Shown: positions 1 through 10,161, counted from the stretch's first letter. The stretch: DNA of 64,000 nucleotides from Henningerozyma blattae CBS 6284 (GCF_000315915.1 NC_020187.1:1612001-1676000); one strand, 5' to 3'. A program made the numbers and translations. The notes: generated by a model from the sequence alone, not told the origin.

Positions 1-219
1 TTTGTATCTTTATCTGCAGGTGATTATCTCCTACCAACAACCGCTGATAATAAGAAGACTGATGAAACAAGAGACACTATGGATGAAACTAGATTCAAGA
101 GGAAAACCGTCGGACTTGCTAGAGTTGTCATTAACTCAGTACGTAGAAACATCTTCCAAATCGCCCAAATGTTTGGCTACCAGGGTAACGACCCTAGTTT
201 CGAGGGACTAGGAATATAA
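1..219 (+). CDS. C-terminal end of an unidentified gene (5' truncated by window edge)
   Basis: The frame beginning at position 1 is open to a TAA at 217-219 and gives 72 residues. The composition looks like real protein: an Asp/Thr/Lys-rich linker, then a basic amphipathic stretch (FKRKTVGLARVVINSVRRN) and a short tail ending GLGI. A second overlapping frame (2-211) has lower quality and is taken as a shadow. I do not recognise the family. By synteny the left neighbour of GND1 in S. cerevisiae is YHR182W, an F-BAR/RhoGAP-like protein, so this could be its orthologue. I cannot confirm that from 72 residues. The gene is co-directional with GND1. Confidence 0.6.
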   Translation, partial: FVSLSAGDYLLPTTADNKKTDETRDTMDETRFKRKTVGLARVVINSVRRNIFQIAQMFGYQGNDPSFEGLGI

Positions 220-546
220 ACACAACTCTATATAACTTTAATAAATACCGAATCATACATACATAATAAGGACGAGAATACAATATTACCGCGTATTGCC
301 GCCTACACTGTTTAATTCCGAGATTAATTCTCATTCTTTCTTACTACCATACTGGAACTCTTTCATTCCGACACTCACAACGCTATTACCCTTGTTTTTT
401 CTTTTTTATTTATTTTTTTTATCTTTTTTCATTTTTGCCTTTTTCGATTGTTTTCCTTACAACATTCTTTACCTAGTATTATTACTTAAGTTTTATATTA
501 TTAATAATAATATTAATAGTTCGATAATTTCATTTGTTGAAAAATG

Positions 547-552
547 CACGTG
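547..552. promoter_or_regulatory. E-box CACGTG in the GND1 promoter
   Basis: A CACGTG lies about 280 bp upstream of GND1. The flank on the minus strand (ATCACGTG) fits the Cbf1 consensus RTCACRTG. Tye7, Pho4 and other bHLH factors share this core. Which factor binds is inference. Confidence 0.45.
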
Positions 553-714
553 ATGTATCACCGTAACCCCGTTAATTTTTTCATATCGTTTCCGCCACTT
601 TCTTACATTTTTTCCATTTCCGACGCTGTTATTATTTATAACACCGGGCGGCGTGAAACTTTTTGAAGGCCGCTTTCTTGCCCGTGGAAAATGAAAGGAC
701 ACCCAACGTTGTCA

Positions 715-722
715 TATATAAG
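715..722 (+). promoter_or_regulatory. TATA box of GND1
   Basis: TATATAAG lies about 112 bp upstream of the GND1 ATG, within the usual yeast TATA-to-ATG range. It fits a highly expressed, strongly codon-biased gene. Confidence 0.6.
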
Positions 723-833
723 GCGTGTGTTTTGGTTTTCATATTGCAGTTTCTCTAATTAAATTACAAGACATCAAGCATTGAATCTCGTCTATTCAAT
801 TACTAACTACACCTCTACTACATCTAACATAAT

Positions 834-2303
834 ATGTCTGCTGATTTCGGTTTGATCGGTTTGGCCGTCATGGGTCAAAACTTAATCTTGAACGCCGCTG
901 ACCACGGGTTCACTGTCTGTGCATACAACAGAACTACTTCTAAAGTTGATGCTTTCTTAGCTAACGAAGCCAAGGGTAAATCCATTGTCGGTGCCCATTC
1001 TTTGCAAGAATTGGTTTCCAAATTGAAGAGACCAAGAAGAGTTATGTTATTGGTTAAAGCCGGTGGCGCCGTCGACACTACCATCGATTCCTTAGTTCCA
1101 TTTTTGGAAAAAGGGGATATCATCATCGACGGTGGTAACTCCCATTTCCCAGATTCCAACAGACGTTACGAAGCTTTGAAAGAAAAGGGTATCTTATTTG
1201 TCGGTTCTGGTGTCTCTGGTGGTGAAGAAGGTGCCCGTAACGGTCCATCTTTGATGCCAGGTGGTGCCGAAGAAGCTTGGCCATACATTAAGGATATTTT
1301 CCAGAGTATCTCTGCTAAGGCCGATGGTGAACCATGTTGTGACTGGGTTGGACCTGCCGGTGCCGGTCATTTTGTCAAGATGGTTCACAATGGTATTGAA
1401 TACGGTGATATGCAATTGATTTGTGAAGCTTATGATATTATGAAACGTGTTGGTGGCTTCACTAACAAGGAAATCGCTGATGTCTTTGCTACTTGGAACA
1501 AGGGTGTCTTGGATTCGTACTTGATTGAAATTACAAGAGATATTTTGAAATTTGATGATGTCGATGGTAAGCCATTGGTTGAAAAGATTTTAGATTCTGC
1601 TGGTCAAAAGGGTACTGGTAAGTGGACTGCCATGAATGCTTTAGATTTAGGTATGCCAGTCACTTTAATTGGTGAAGCCGTCTTTGCCAGATGTCTATCT
1701 TCCTTGAAGAGCGAAAGAACCAGAGCTTCTAAAGTCTTACCAGGTCCAACTGTTCCAAAGGATGCTGTTAAGAACAAGCAAGAGTTTATTGACGATTTGG
1801 AACAAGCTTTATATGCTTCCAAGATTATCTCTTATACTCAAGGTTTCATGTTGATCAGAGAAGCCGGTAAGAACTACGGTTGGAAATTAAACAACCCCTC
1901 CATTGCTTTGATGTGGAGAGGTGGTTGTATTATTAGATCTGTTTTCTTGGGTGAAATCACAAAGGCTTATAGACAAAACCCAGAATTAGAAAACTTGTTA
2001 TTCAACAAGTTCTTCGGTGATGCCGTCACTAAGGCACAATCTGGTTGGAGAAAAACCGTTGCTTTGGGTGCTACTTACGGTATCCCAACCCCAGCTTTCT
2101 CTACTGCTTTGGCTTTCTACGATGGTTACAGATCTGAAAGATTACCAGCTAACTTACTACAAGCTCAAAGAGATTACTTCGGTGCTCACACTTTCAAAAT
2201 CTTACCAGAAGCTGCTTCTGAAAGTTTACCAGAAGGTAAAAACATTCACATCAACTGGACTGGTCATGGTGGTAACGTTTCTGCCTCCACTTACGATGCT
2301 TAG
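834..2303 (+). CDS. GND1: 6-phosphogluconate dehydrogenase, decarboxylating
   Basis: This cytosolic enzyme oxidises 6-phosphogluconate to ribulose-5-phosphate and CO2 with NADP+, the second NADPH-yielding step of the pentose phosphate pathway. The protein is 489 aa, the same length as S. cerevisiae Gnd1. The N-terminal Rossmann fold carries the dinucleotide-binding turn GLIGLAVMG at residues 6-14 and the IIDGGNS motif near residue 100. The catalytic [16 protein letters not shown] region lies near residues 180-195 and is intact. The C-terminus ends in the usual all-helical domain and tail. Codon use is strongly biased to preferred yeast codons (AGA, GGT, GTC, TTG), unlike most neighbours, which indicates high expression. 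S. cerevisiae has the pair GND1 (YHR183W) and GND2 (YGR256W). The adjacent SSP1-like gene matches the GND1 locus, but in this interleaved block the gene could equally be called the single GND. Confidence 0.97.
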   Translation: MSADFGLIGLAVMGQNLILNAADHGFTVCAYNRTTSKVDAFLANEAKGKSIVGAHSLQELVSKLKRPRRVMLLVKAGGAVDTTIDSLVPFLEKGDIIIDGGNSHFPDSNRRYEALKEKGILFVGSGVSGGEEGARNGPSLMPGGAEEAWPYIKDIFQSISAKADGEPCCDWVGPAGAGHFVKMVHNGIEYGDMQLICEAYDIMKRVGGFTNKEIADVFATWNKGVLDSYLIEITRDILKFDDVDGKPLVEKILDSAGQKGTGKWTAMNALDLGMPVTLIGEAVFARCLSSLKSERTRASKVLPGPTVPKDAVKNKQEFIDDLEQALYASKIISYTQGFMLIREAGKNYGWKLNNPSIALMWRGGCIIRSVFLGEITKAYRQNPELENLLFNKFFGDAVTKAQSGWRKTVALGATYGIPTPAFSTALAFYDGYRSERLPANLLQAQRDYFGAHTFKILPEAASESLPEGKNIHINWTGHGGNVSASTYDA

Positions 2304-2872
2304 ATAATCTCATTACCCAATTCCCTTATTCTCCTAACAATATACTTTTATATATATATATATATTATGTCTCTAATGAAATGATACATCTTTATTGAAC
2401 TACCTTCAAGATCACGACGATTGAGGGCTACGGCAATACTATATACATTAATCGGAAGTAGACTGATATTTCCACCTTTCTTTTTCTCTTTACTTCTTCT
2501 AAAGGCAATCTTGTTCGTGTCGGTACTAAAAGAAAAAAAAAGTGGGGACTATTTTTTCTTGTTTACTACCACGTGAATTTTCCTTTATTTTCTTTTTATT
2601 TTAAATCAAAATGTTGATGAATAAGCCGCGGATATTTATTTTTTTAGATACAATATTCCTATTATAGTAAATTCCGAATTTGTCTATAGTGTCATATACA
2701 AGATGCCAGATTTCATCACTAATGCCACAAATAAAATAAAATAAAAATGTTCGTTAAAATATAATAAAAAATCAAAAAAAATTCTTATACTAATAAAATT
2801 TTAGCGATTTTGTAAAACTTAAAAACACTTAGCTACTTCAAAACATATATAAGCGCTATTTTAGAAATAGTA
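2304..2872. other. Intergenic region GND1 / SSP1-like
   Basis: The 569 bp hold a (TA)n run at about 2349-2366 near the GND1 3' end, a CACGTG at 2570-2575 and a match to the middle sporulation element at 2724-2732. No gene is seen. A TTCCGAA about 100 bp after the CACGTG prompted a centromere check, which failed (see rejected items). Confidence 0.6.
2724..2732 (+). promoter_or_regulatory. Middle sporulation element (Ndt80-type site)
   Basis: GCCACAAAT matches the Ndt80 consensus gNCRCAAAW at every position. It lies 141 bp upstream of the SSP1-like ATG. S. cerevisiae SSP1 is an Ndt80-dependent mid-meiotic gene, so the site supports the identification. Single matches also occur by chance several times in 64 kb. 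Confidence 0.5.
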
Positions 2873-3344
2873 ATGGATTTCTCGAGTCCTAACCCTTATT
2901 TGGTTGATAGACCACCAAACATTCCTCATACGTTCAAACCTGGATTTGATTCAAATTTCGATCATAAGAATAAATTTAAAAAAAGAACTAAAAATAAATC
3001 CGGTAGGAGAGATTTGAAAGAATATAACTTAAATGATTTTGAAAATCATTTATCTGCAAAGTTAAAGAATTGGTGGAATAATAAATATACTCCTTCACAA
3101 ACGGATGTGAATTCTTCGAGATCCGTGATGCATTCTTCAAATTCATATTATTCCAATGATACAAAATATGATAATACTCAGGAAAATACTTTAATTAGAA
3201 CAGATTCTAGTCAGTCGAAGGAAAATAAATTATACACAGCTGTTGATGTGCATAGAAATTTATCTTGGAAAAATTATAGACAAAAAAATTTCATAGATTC
3301 TAAAAGCAAACAACGAAAGAATCAACAGCAACAGCAACAGAAAC

Positions 3345-3393
<49 letters not shown>

Positions 3394-6070
3394 ACAACAG
3401 CAACAACAACAGCAACAACAACTAAAGGATAAAGAATTACAGTATGATAGTGATACAAATACCTTTTTAACGGTTAATAATAATATTCAAGAATGCTCAA
3501 ATTATCCATATCTGTCTCAAAAAAATTTAGAAAATGCTCCAACTAAAACTTCAATTCAAATGAGTGAAAAAAAAGAAATTGAGAATGATAAAAAATTGGA
3601 ATCTAAAATTTATCAAGATTGCGTTAATCTTGAATATTCTAATTTAAATGATTCAAATGAAAATAATTATTCATTTACAAAACTTTTTGAATTGAAAAAT
3701 AAAAAAATTTATTTACATCAAATTAGAAAAAAAATTGTAAATTTATCAATAAAAAAAAGAGGTGGAAAAAATTNNNGAAATAAATTAGTTAATGATTTGA
3801 AAAATTGGTATGAAAATTTTATTATTAATGATTATGATTGTAAAAAATTAATTTTTGATTTAAAACTTTTATTTGAAAATGATTTAAATTATGAATCAAA
3901 TATTTCTGATATTTTGAAGAAAATTAATTTACAATTAAACTTCATTGATAAAAGAGAATTTGAAATTTTAAACCAAAAAAAACAATTAATTAAAGCAAAT
4001 AAAAAATTAGAAACTATCAAGGGGAAATCTTTTGAAAATTCTAAAAATAAAGAAAAAAATACTCAAATTCGAAATAATTCAATTTTAAATGATGAAAAGA
4101 CTTTTTATGAAGAAAATGTTCAAAATATTAAAAATAATTTAATTCAGTTGAAAAAAGACTTTCAAAAATCAATTATTATCGATGCTAGATCCATTTTCCA
4201 AGATTTTTCAATTGAAATGTATGAAAATTCGAAACAAATTAAAGCTAATTCTATACAATTTTTAACTGATTCAATGAACATATTGATAAACTATGATGAA
4301 AAACTTTGTGAAAAAGAACTGATTAAATTAAGATTAAAAAGAGAAGATTTAAAAAAAAATCGTGAATCGAAATTTGAAAAACAAATTCCATTAATTAAAG
4401 ATGATTCTCTTTTAGTTAAAGTTTATAGGAATTTACCTGAAAAATATTTACAACATTATGAAAAGTTTATTAATTCAGAAAAAGAAATTGAAAAAAGAAT
4501 AAATGAAAATGCAATTAAAAATGATAAATTTGTGGATAACTATATTAAAGAAACTTGTGGAATTCAAAAAGACGCAATTTTTACAAATCAATTTTTTAAA
4601 GAAAATGAAATATCAAAAGCAAATTATAAATTAATTTTGATGGATAATATACCAGACTTGAGTAATAATTTAGTTTCAATGCCAGATATTTCAAAAATAA
4701 ATAATATTCCAGATCCAATAACAAATATTCCTAAACCAATAGGTAATTTACATAGTGATAATAATCATAATCGGACTGAAGATGCTCAAATATGCAATGA
4801 AGATTCAAATCCAAAATACCATAATCCAAAAACAAATCCATATTCAGCTTCAAGTAATAAGACGAATATTGAAAAATCTGCTACATGTGTCAACAATACC
4901 AATAATATTGAAAAACAATATGAAAATAGAAAGGGTATAGAAACAAAACTGGAAAAACAAAATATTAAGGAACATAATTGTTTGCCAACTATTATTCATG
5001 AATCAAACTCAAGTAAAAATTTAATCCTAACACAACCTTTTGGTGCATTTAACATTAGCCCTTTACAAGATAATGAAGTAGCCATTTGGGGCGATAAGCC
5101 ATCTCAAGAGTGGGATCTCAACATAACAAATATTTGCAAAACCAAAAAAGATTTTATTCAAAGTGATAGTATCAATAGAAGTACTAGTCTAACCAAAACA
5201 AATGTTAAAGTTATAAAAGATAAAGAAAATACTATTAATATGGACAGACACAAAGACTCTACTGCTGATATTAAGAAAATTGAAACCAGTACAATAGTAG
5301 AAAGTAAAAACAATGAACAAGAATATGACAAAAATACAAAAGTTCAAATAGAAAATGAAAAATTGGACGAAATTAATACTAGTAGTACTGATATTAAAAT
5401 TGAAGGTCAAAAAAATCAGAATGGAGAAATCCTTCAAGACTATAAAAATAACGAGAATACGAGGATGAATTGTGGAGGAAAGAATGGAGGAAAGAATGGA
5501 GGCAGGAATGGGGGAAAAAATGGATGGAAGAATGGAGGAAAAAATGGAGGAAAGATTGGAGTGAAAAATAGAAATAAAAATGACTCAGCCAATACTAGAT
5601 TCAAAAATATTAAAACTACAGTTGATTCTAATATGGAGAAATCTTCAACAGAACTTTCAAAAGAAGGAGATGAGTTAAAAATTGATCAAAATAACAGTAT
5701 ACAGCATGCAACTGAGCACTCGATAGAAACAAAACCCAATCAGAATAAGAACTTACAACAAACCAATATGTATAGCTGTTTAGAAGAAGAATCCGATAGC
5801 TCTGAAGGAGAAAATCCAGAAGATGAAAATACCAAACCAAGTGATGCTGAAAAACCTAAAGTGATATCTAACAACATTACATGCGAGCATTCTACTCAAA
5901 ACAATTCTGGGAATCCAAATCCGTATGCATTACCTAATAATTCTCTCAATGATAGCCATGGAATGCTAGAAGATAGTGCCAAACTTGGAAAAAATAATTG
6001 GAATGAAAATGAAGATAGTACTAATTGGAATATCAATTTGGGAATTGAGGAAGATACTATAAATTATTAG
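2873..6070 (+). CDS. SSP1: SSP1-like protein, probable prospore-membrane leading-edge component
   Basis: The gene encodes about 1065 residues with an in-frame NNN gap at 3774-3776. It sits immediately downstream of GND1 in the same orientation, the position of S. cerevisiae SSP1 (YHR184W), a meiosis-specific protein of the prospore membrane leading edge (571 aa). The identification rests mainly on synteny and an upstream sporulation element, since I cannot align the sequence from memory. Visible parts are a conserved-looking N-terminus (NPYLVDRPPNIPHTF), a poly-Gln tract at residues ~151-183, a Lys/Glu/Asn-rich probable coiled coil at ~270-560, a low-complexity linker, a Gly-Gly-Lys-Asn repeat near residues 868-900 and an acidic tail. 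It is almost twice the family length, and the excess lies in low-complexity segments. Strong A-richness contrasts with GND1. Confidence 0.6.
3323..3421 (+). repeat. CAG/CAA trinucleotide repeat encoding poly-Gln
   Basis: About 33 CAR codons, interrupted by two AAA codons, encode a Gln/Lys tract within the SSP1-like protein. The array is likely length-polymorphic. Confidence 0.9.
3774..3776. other. Assembly gap (NNN)
   Basis: Three undetermined bases fall in an A-rich coding stretch of the SSP1-like gene. The reading frame is open on both sides, so the true gap length is probably a multiple of three. It marks a locally uncertain assembly. Confidence 0.95.
5474..5570 (+). repeat. 12-bp tandem repeat encoding Gly-Gly-Lys-Asn
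   Basis: A purine-only unit of about GGAGGAAAGAAT is repeated around eight times with drift. It encodes GGKN-type units at about residues 868-900 of the SSP1-like protein. The segment is basic, glycine-rich and probably disordered. Confidence 0.8.
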
Positions 6071-6142
6071 ATAATTTACATTATTTACGGAAATACCATT
6101 CTTTTAACGTTTAATATAATATTGAGAATCTGCTTCAATTTC

Positions 6143-6172
6143 TGACGCGCGCCTGGTTAGTATGGCGCGTCA
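6143..6172. repeat. Short GC-rich inverted repeat
   Basis: TGACGCGC (6143-6150) and GCGCGTCA (6165-6172) are perfect 8-bp arms around a 14-nt spacer. They stand out against AT-rich surroundings. The right arm runs into a GTCACAAAT (6169-6177), which also matches the Ndt80 MSE consensus. Confidence 0.6.
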
Positions 6173-6320
6173 CAAATGCGACATTGTTTGTCTCGCCGAA
6201 ATTAATGAAATTCTCAACAATTTGAGGGAAAACACTGGCAATTTAAGCTCTGACCTAAAAAAAGAAAACAATATAATTCAGGCAGTTGGTATGATATCAA
6301 AATATAAGTCATATTATTAG
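6162..6320 (+). CDS. Possible 52-codon ORF, coiled-coil-like (doubtful)
   Basis: An ATG at 6162 opens a 52-residue frame ending in TAG at 6318-6320. The product has heptad-like spacing of Ile/Leu (AEINEILNNLRENTGNLSSD), so a short coiled coil is conceivable. The frame extends 12 codons upstream of the ATG without another start. I do not recognise it. It could be a microprotein of the size of small Dam1/DASH subunits, a decayed remnant of a lost ancestral gene, or chance. Its start overlaps the GC-rich inverted repeat. Confidence 0.2.
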   Translation: MARHKCDIVCLAEINEILNNLRENTGNLSSDLKKENNIIQAVGMISKYKSYY

Positions 6321-6600
6321 CATCCTTAAAATTTGGAGAATCTATAGATGTATAATAAAATACCTTTGGAAGGGTGTCCCAAGCCTGACCAAAATATATA
6401 AACTATCTAATATTTAATTCAGCTTTATTTCCCTCATTAATCGCCCATCACTGTCATTCATAAAATTACTCTTTCTGATATCCTGAGGTTTTATGATGGT
6501 GATAGATAGTATTTTCTGTCGTTCCTAAACAGGCAGTATCTTTGACTCTCCCACTTTTTCAATTTTTTATTTTTTTTTTTTTTTTGTTTCCTTAGGTCGT

Positions 6601-6607
6601 TTACCCG
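6601..6607 (+). promoter_or_regulatory. Reb1-type site beside a poly-T tract
   Basis: TTACCCG is the Reb1 core. It follows a run of about 15 T residues by some 20 bp, the typical make-up of a yeast nucleosome-depleted region. TNA1 begins about 700 bp further on, which is far for its own promoter. Confidence 0.45.
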
Positions 6608-7298
6608 ATACTACTGTTTCTAAGTTAACCATTTCCTATTTCTGACGGAGAAGAAATAAGTCTCAAATTATTAATTTACTTTTCTTTGGAATTTGATAAC
6701 TTTCATATTTTGTTAAATTAAAGTTGCATGAATAGAATTTTTTTGGCGATTTGGTAACCAGTTTCCATTCTGTAATTTTTACTTTATTTTATTTTTCATA
6801 TTCCGTTTCGTTAGAACAATTGTAGGAATTTTTAATTTAAAAATGTTTCTAGTATGTGATGAGTGCTTAGAGGTTCCCTTAGGTAAAATTCAAACCATCT
6901 ATACCTTTTCGGGATTCAAGGGAATTGTGTGAGTATATTGTTTAATAACTATTATCTTTGGAAAAAAATATTTAAGTTTAGACATAGAATAGGCGTAGCG
7001 GATTTCTGTAATTTACCATAGTGTCGTAAAATATATATTTTATAATCTTTTAAAGAATGCCTTCTGTTTAGCTTGGGGAAAACTATAAAAAGAGGACATA
7101 TTTGCTCGATAGTAATTATTTTACTCCATTACTTTAATTTTAATAAATTTTTATTTTTAATTTTTTTTAAAAGGTTCTATTACCTGGGGCTGTAATAACC
7201 CATTAAGGCAAATAAGAAATTGTTAATGATTAACATTTATTTTTTATAAATTAAAATAATAGCAACTTTTAAAAACAAATTCTCGCATATATAGAACA

Positions 7299-8930
7299 AT
7301 GTTGAATCTGAAGATTGAACCATATGAAAATGTTTTGTTCCAAAAAGGAAATACTATAGTTGGTGAGAGTCAACTTCCTAATTCTATGGATTCTGATAAT
7401 GACACAAATCTTCATTATAGAAAAACTATTCAATTTGATAACACAGATTTAAATTCTGATGATGATGATGGCAAAAAGAAAGAAAGTTATTCTGTCTATG
7501 AAGCCGGTATTTTATCAACAGCCACAGACGAAGATGGCATACCATCTGCCACACATCCTATGGAGAAACAAATCCTAAAGAAAATGGATATGTTTTTAAT
7601 TCCTTTGATGTGCTTGCTATATTTTTTATCTAATTTAGATAAATCAAATATTGGTAATGCAGAAATTGCTGGATTATCAAAATCGTTGAATTTAAAGGGA
7701 AGAGAATATAATACATGTGTTACTGTATTCTACGGTTCTTACATTGTTTTTGATCCAATTGGTACAAATCTTTTAAAAATAATTGGTCCAAAATATCTAA
7801 TGACTATATGTTTACTTTCATTTGGTCTTATTTCGTTATGTACTGCTTGGTGCAAAAGTTTTGGCGGTTTAGTTGCTGTTAGAGTTCTTTTGGGCTGTAT
7901 GGAAGGTATCATTTACCCTGCTATCAATATGTATCTTTCTGTTTGCTATAGAAGAGAACAATATGCCAAACGATTTGCGTACGTGTTTTCAGCTGCGTGC
8001 TTATCTTCTTCATTTGGTGGGTTAATTTCATATGGATGTTCCAAGATTAAAGGCAGCCATTTAGCTGCCTGGCAGTATATTTTCATTGTGGAAGGTGCCA
8101 TTTCTATTGGTTGCACACCATTATATTTTTTTGGTATGGCTAAAGATTTAGAGAATAGTTGGTTCTTTAACAAGGAAGAAAAAGAATATGTTATGGAAAG
8201 ATATAAGACCATGAATACTTTTAACCCAGAAGAAAAATTTGATTGGGAGCAAGTGTGGTTTGCAATTAAAGATATTAAGACATGGGTTAGTGCTGTTGCT
8301 CTATTTGGTATTGATTTAACTACTTTTGGTTTAACTGTTTTCTTACCAATTATTATTACTTCACTTGGGTTTACTAACGTTAGAGCTCAATTGATGACAG
8401 TTCCAGTTTATTTTCTAACAGCAATTGTTTTCTTTATATGTGCAAATTTGTCTGATCGCCTTAAGTTAAGATCCCCATTTATTGTGGGAGCTTGCCTAAC
8501 CACTATTATTGGGCTAGCAATTGTACTAGGCTCTCAAATTCATGGTGTGAGATATTTTGGTGTCTACATTCTGTGTATGGGTATCTATGTCAATGCTGCG
8601 GTCAATTGTTTATGGCTAAGTGGCAATGTAGGTAATTATTTCAAGAGAGCTACCGCCTTAGGCATTAATTTGTTTTTAGGTTCAGGCTCAGGCTTGGTAG
8701 CTGGTCAAATATTTTTTGCTAAAGAAAAACCACGTTATATTACTGGCCTTTCGATTTGTTTGGCTTTTCAAGTATTATCAATTATTATGACATTGCTGCA
8801 ATTATTTCTCTACATGTGGGAAAATAAAAAGAAGGATGCTATTACAAAACGCTGTAACGAAACAGGCGAACCTATACCTTATGATGATAAGTTAAGTGAT
8901 AAGAATCCACAATTCAAGTACATGTATTAG
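7299..8930 (+). CDS. TNA1: High-affinity nicotinic acid permease
   Basis: This plasma-membrane transporter of the Dal5/anion:cation symporter branch of the major facilitator superfamily imports nicotinic acid for NAD+ salvage. The protein is 543 aa against 534 in S. cerevisiae. A hydrophilic N-terminal tail of about 95 residues is followed by about 12 membrane spans. Strong local identity to Tna1 (YGR260W) is visible in NLDKSNIGNAEIAGLSK, in the INMYLSVCYRREQYA block, in FGIDLTTFGLTVFLPIIITS, and in the tail GEPIPYDDKLSDKNPQFKYMY apart from two changes. Such similarity over loops and tails separates it from other Dal5-family carriers. It is co-directional with IKI1, as the ancestral order predicts. 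Confidence 0.95.
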   Translation: MLNLKIEPYENVLFQKGNTIVGESQLPNSMDSDNDTNLHYRKTIQFDNTDLNSDDDDGKKKESYSVYEAGILSTATDEDGIPSATHPMEKQILKKMDMFLIPLMCLLYFLSNLDKSNIGNAEIAGLSKSLNLKGREYNTCVTVFYGSYIVFDPIGTNLLKIIGPKYLMTICLLSFGLISLCTAWCKSFGGLVAVRVLLGCMEGIIYPAINMYLSVCYRREQYAKRFAYVFSAACLSSSFGGLISYGCSKIKGSHLAAWQYIFIVEGAISIGCTPLYFFGMAKDLENSWFFNKEEKEYVMERYKTMNTFNPEEKFDWEQVWFAIKDIKTWVSAVALFGIDLTTFGLTVFLPIIITSLGFTNVRAQLMTVPVYFLTAIVFFICANLSDRLKLRSPFIVGACLTTIIGLAIVLGSQIHGVRYFGVYILCMGIYVNAAVNCLWLSGNVGNYFKRATALGINLFLGSGSGLVAGQIFFAKEKPRYITGLSICLAFQVLSIIMTLLQLFLYMWENKKKDAITKRCNETGEPIPYDDKLSDKNPQFKYMY

Positions 8931-9294
8931 AACTTTTTAAAATATCTCATTTTCTTCTCTATTATTTTATATCATTATGTAATTTTCTACTAAATAAAGA
9001 CATTTCCTAACATCTGTGTAGGATAAGAGTTACTAATTTACGCTATTATGACCATAAAAATTGTTTAAAATCAGCTTTTGATAAAAATTTATGATTGAAA
9101 AAAGTCTTTCACAAAGGCATTTTATCGATTTACTGTCACCAAACTACAAGATCCTTTTGATTTTCATTTTAAGGTGCATTTTTCAAATTTTACTAAGGCC
9201 GCCTGATATGTGAAAAATTCGTCTACGAGGTATAAAACAGAGATGACATGAGAAAAAATTTAACAGAGGCTTTATAACGACATAAGCTAACCAA
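8931..9294. other. Intergenic region TNA1 / IKI1
   Basis: These 364 bp between co-directional genes hold the TNA1 3' end and the IKI1 promoter. A GGCCGCCTGA near 9198 weakly resembles the Ume6 URS1 core. Nothing else is seen. Confidence 0.6.
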
Positions 9295-10161
9295 ATGACG
9301 TCTACTCATAATCCAAGTATTCTACTGAAAAGAATTCTAAATCTTGTAGAACCAACTCCATTACTTTTAATAAAAGATAATATTAATCATAATGGTCAAA
9401 CTATTTTAAATGAAATTCTAATATCCATAGCATCTTCTCATGAAGTGATATTCGTTTCATTTGAGACGTTGAACAAGCCTAAATTTGCTGATAAGTTTAT
9501 TTGTATGGATAATTTTAATCAGATAAATAGGCTACCAGAATTAGTTAAGACACACACCACATCAGCTAAAAAAACTGTGATTATTATTGATTCATTAAAC
9601 TACATATCTTCTAATGACATTACTGGGATAATTGCTGAACTGAGTAGATCTGGTAATATTATTGGTATCTATCATGAGGATATACCGGAAAAATACAATG
9701 ATGATAATGAATATTATCCAAGCATAAATGGTTTATTAGATTTCATGAGTAACATTATAATTGAAATGGAATTACCCGATGAGGAAGAAATTTTAGAGAA
9801 CAATTATAAATTTAACATTAATAAAAATATGAATCAATTTAATGAAAATAAAATAAAATTAACTTACCGCAGAAAGTCTGGCCGTAGTCTAGAATATAAT
9901 TTCCATATTAATTATTTGAAACATGATTATACTTTTATATCCGAGGATCAACAGGATACTAATACAGTTGAAACTCCGGAAATGCTACAGGGGTTAACTA
10001 CCTTTAATCTATCTACAAGTGATAAACAAAAGAAAGCTAAAGAACAGGTTGATTTGCCTTTCTTAGAAGCTCAACAATTCACAACAGGTGGTGCTATTGT
10101 TTATGAGTTTGAAAAAGATGATGATTATGATGAAGAAGATCCATTTGAAGATCCTTTTTGA
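9295..10161 (+). CDS. IKI1: Elongator complex subunit Elp5
   Basis: Elp5 forms with Elp4 and Elp6 the RecA-like hexameric subcomplex of Elongator, which modifies U34 of cytosolic tRNAs (mcm5/ncm5 side chains). The protein is 288 aa against 309 in S. cerevisiae. The opening SILLKRILNLVEPTPLLLI, the IIDSLNYISS strand near residues 97-106, the KSGRSLEYNF motif and a nearly identical C-terminal half (ETPEMLQGLTTFNLSTSDKQ, then an acidic tail ending EDPFEDPF) identify it. No Walker A is visible, as expected, because the fold is kept without a classical ATP site. Gene position between the YGR260 and YHR188 orthologues fits YHR187W. Confidence 0.95.
   Translation: MTSTHNPSILLKRILNLVEPTPLLLIKDNINHNGQTILNEILISIASSHEVIFVSFETLNKPKFADKFICMDNFNQINRLPELVKTHTTSAKKTVIIIDSLNYISSNDITGIIAELSRSGNIIGIYHEDIPEKYNDDNEYYPSINGLLDFMSNIIIEMELPDEEEILENNYKFNINKNMNQFNENKIKLTYRRKSGRSLEYNFHINYLKHDYTFISEDQQDTNTVETPEMLQGLTTFNLSTSDKQKKAKEQVDLPFLEAQQFTTGGAIVYEFEKDDDYDEEDPFEDPF

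Larger units (their letters stand above)
220..833. other. Intergenic region: terminator of the first gene and GND1 promoter
   Basis: This 614 bp stretch holds no credible gene. An open frame at 296-553 translates to a Phe/Leu/Ile-rich low-complexity string from a T-rich tract and is not supported. It contains an E-box (CACGTG, 547-552), a GC-richer segment around 600-690 and a TATA element near 715-722. All fit a strong promoter for GND1. Confidence 0.7.
6071..7298. other. Long intergenic region SSP1-like / TNA1; slot of missing ancestral genes
   Basis: This 1228 bp stretch has no gene of normal size. It contains a GC-rich patch with an 8-bp inverted repeat (6143-6150 / 6165-6172), a 52-codon ORF (6162-6320), a poly-T tract near 6569-6585 followed by a Reb1 site (6601-6607), and the TNA1 promoter. 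By synteny RAD2, MTM1, PFS1 and KOG1 would be expected here and are absent, so this may be where they decayed. Confidence 0.6.

Noticed and set aside
296..553. 85-codon ORF upstream of GND1.
   Set aside because: Phe/Leu/Ile-rich translation of a T-rich tract with no protein-like features; it lies in the GND1 promoter.
2570..2690. Possible point centromere: CACGTG, an AT-rich spacer, then TTCCGAA about 100 bp on.
   Set aside because: The first element reads ACCACGTG, not RTCACRTG. The spacer contains a GCCGCGG patch, and the TGTTT-T-G half expected before CCGAA is missing. No other CACGTG in the window has a CDEIII-like partner at the right distance.
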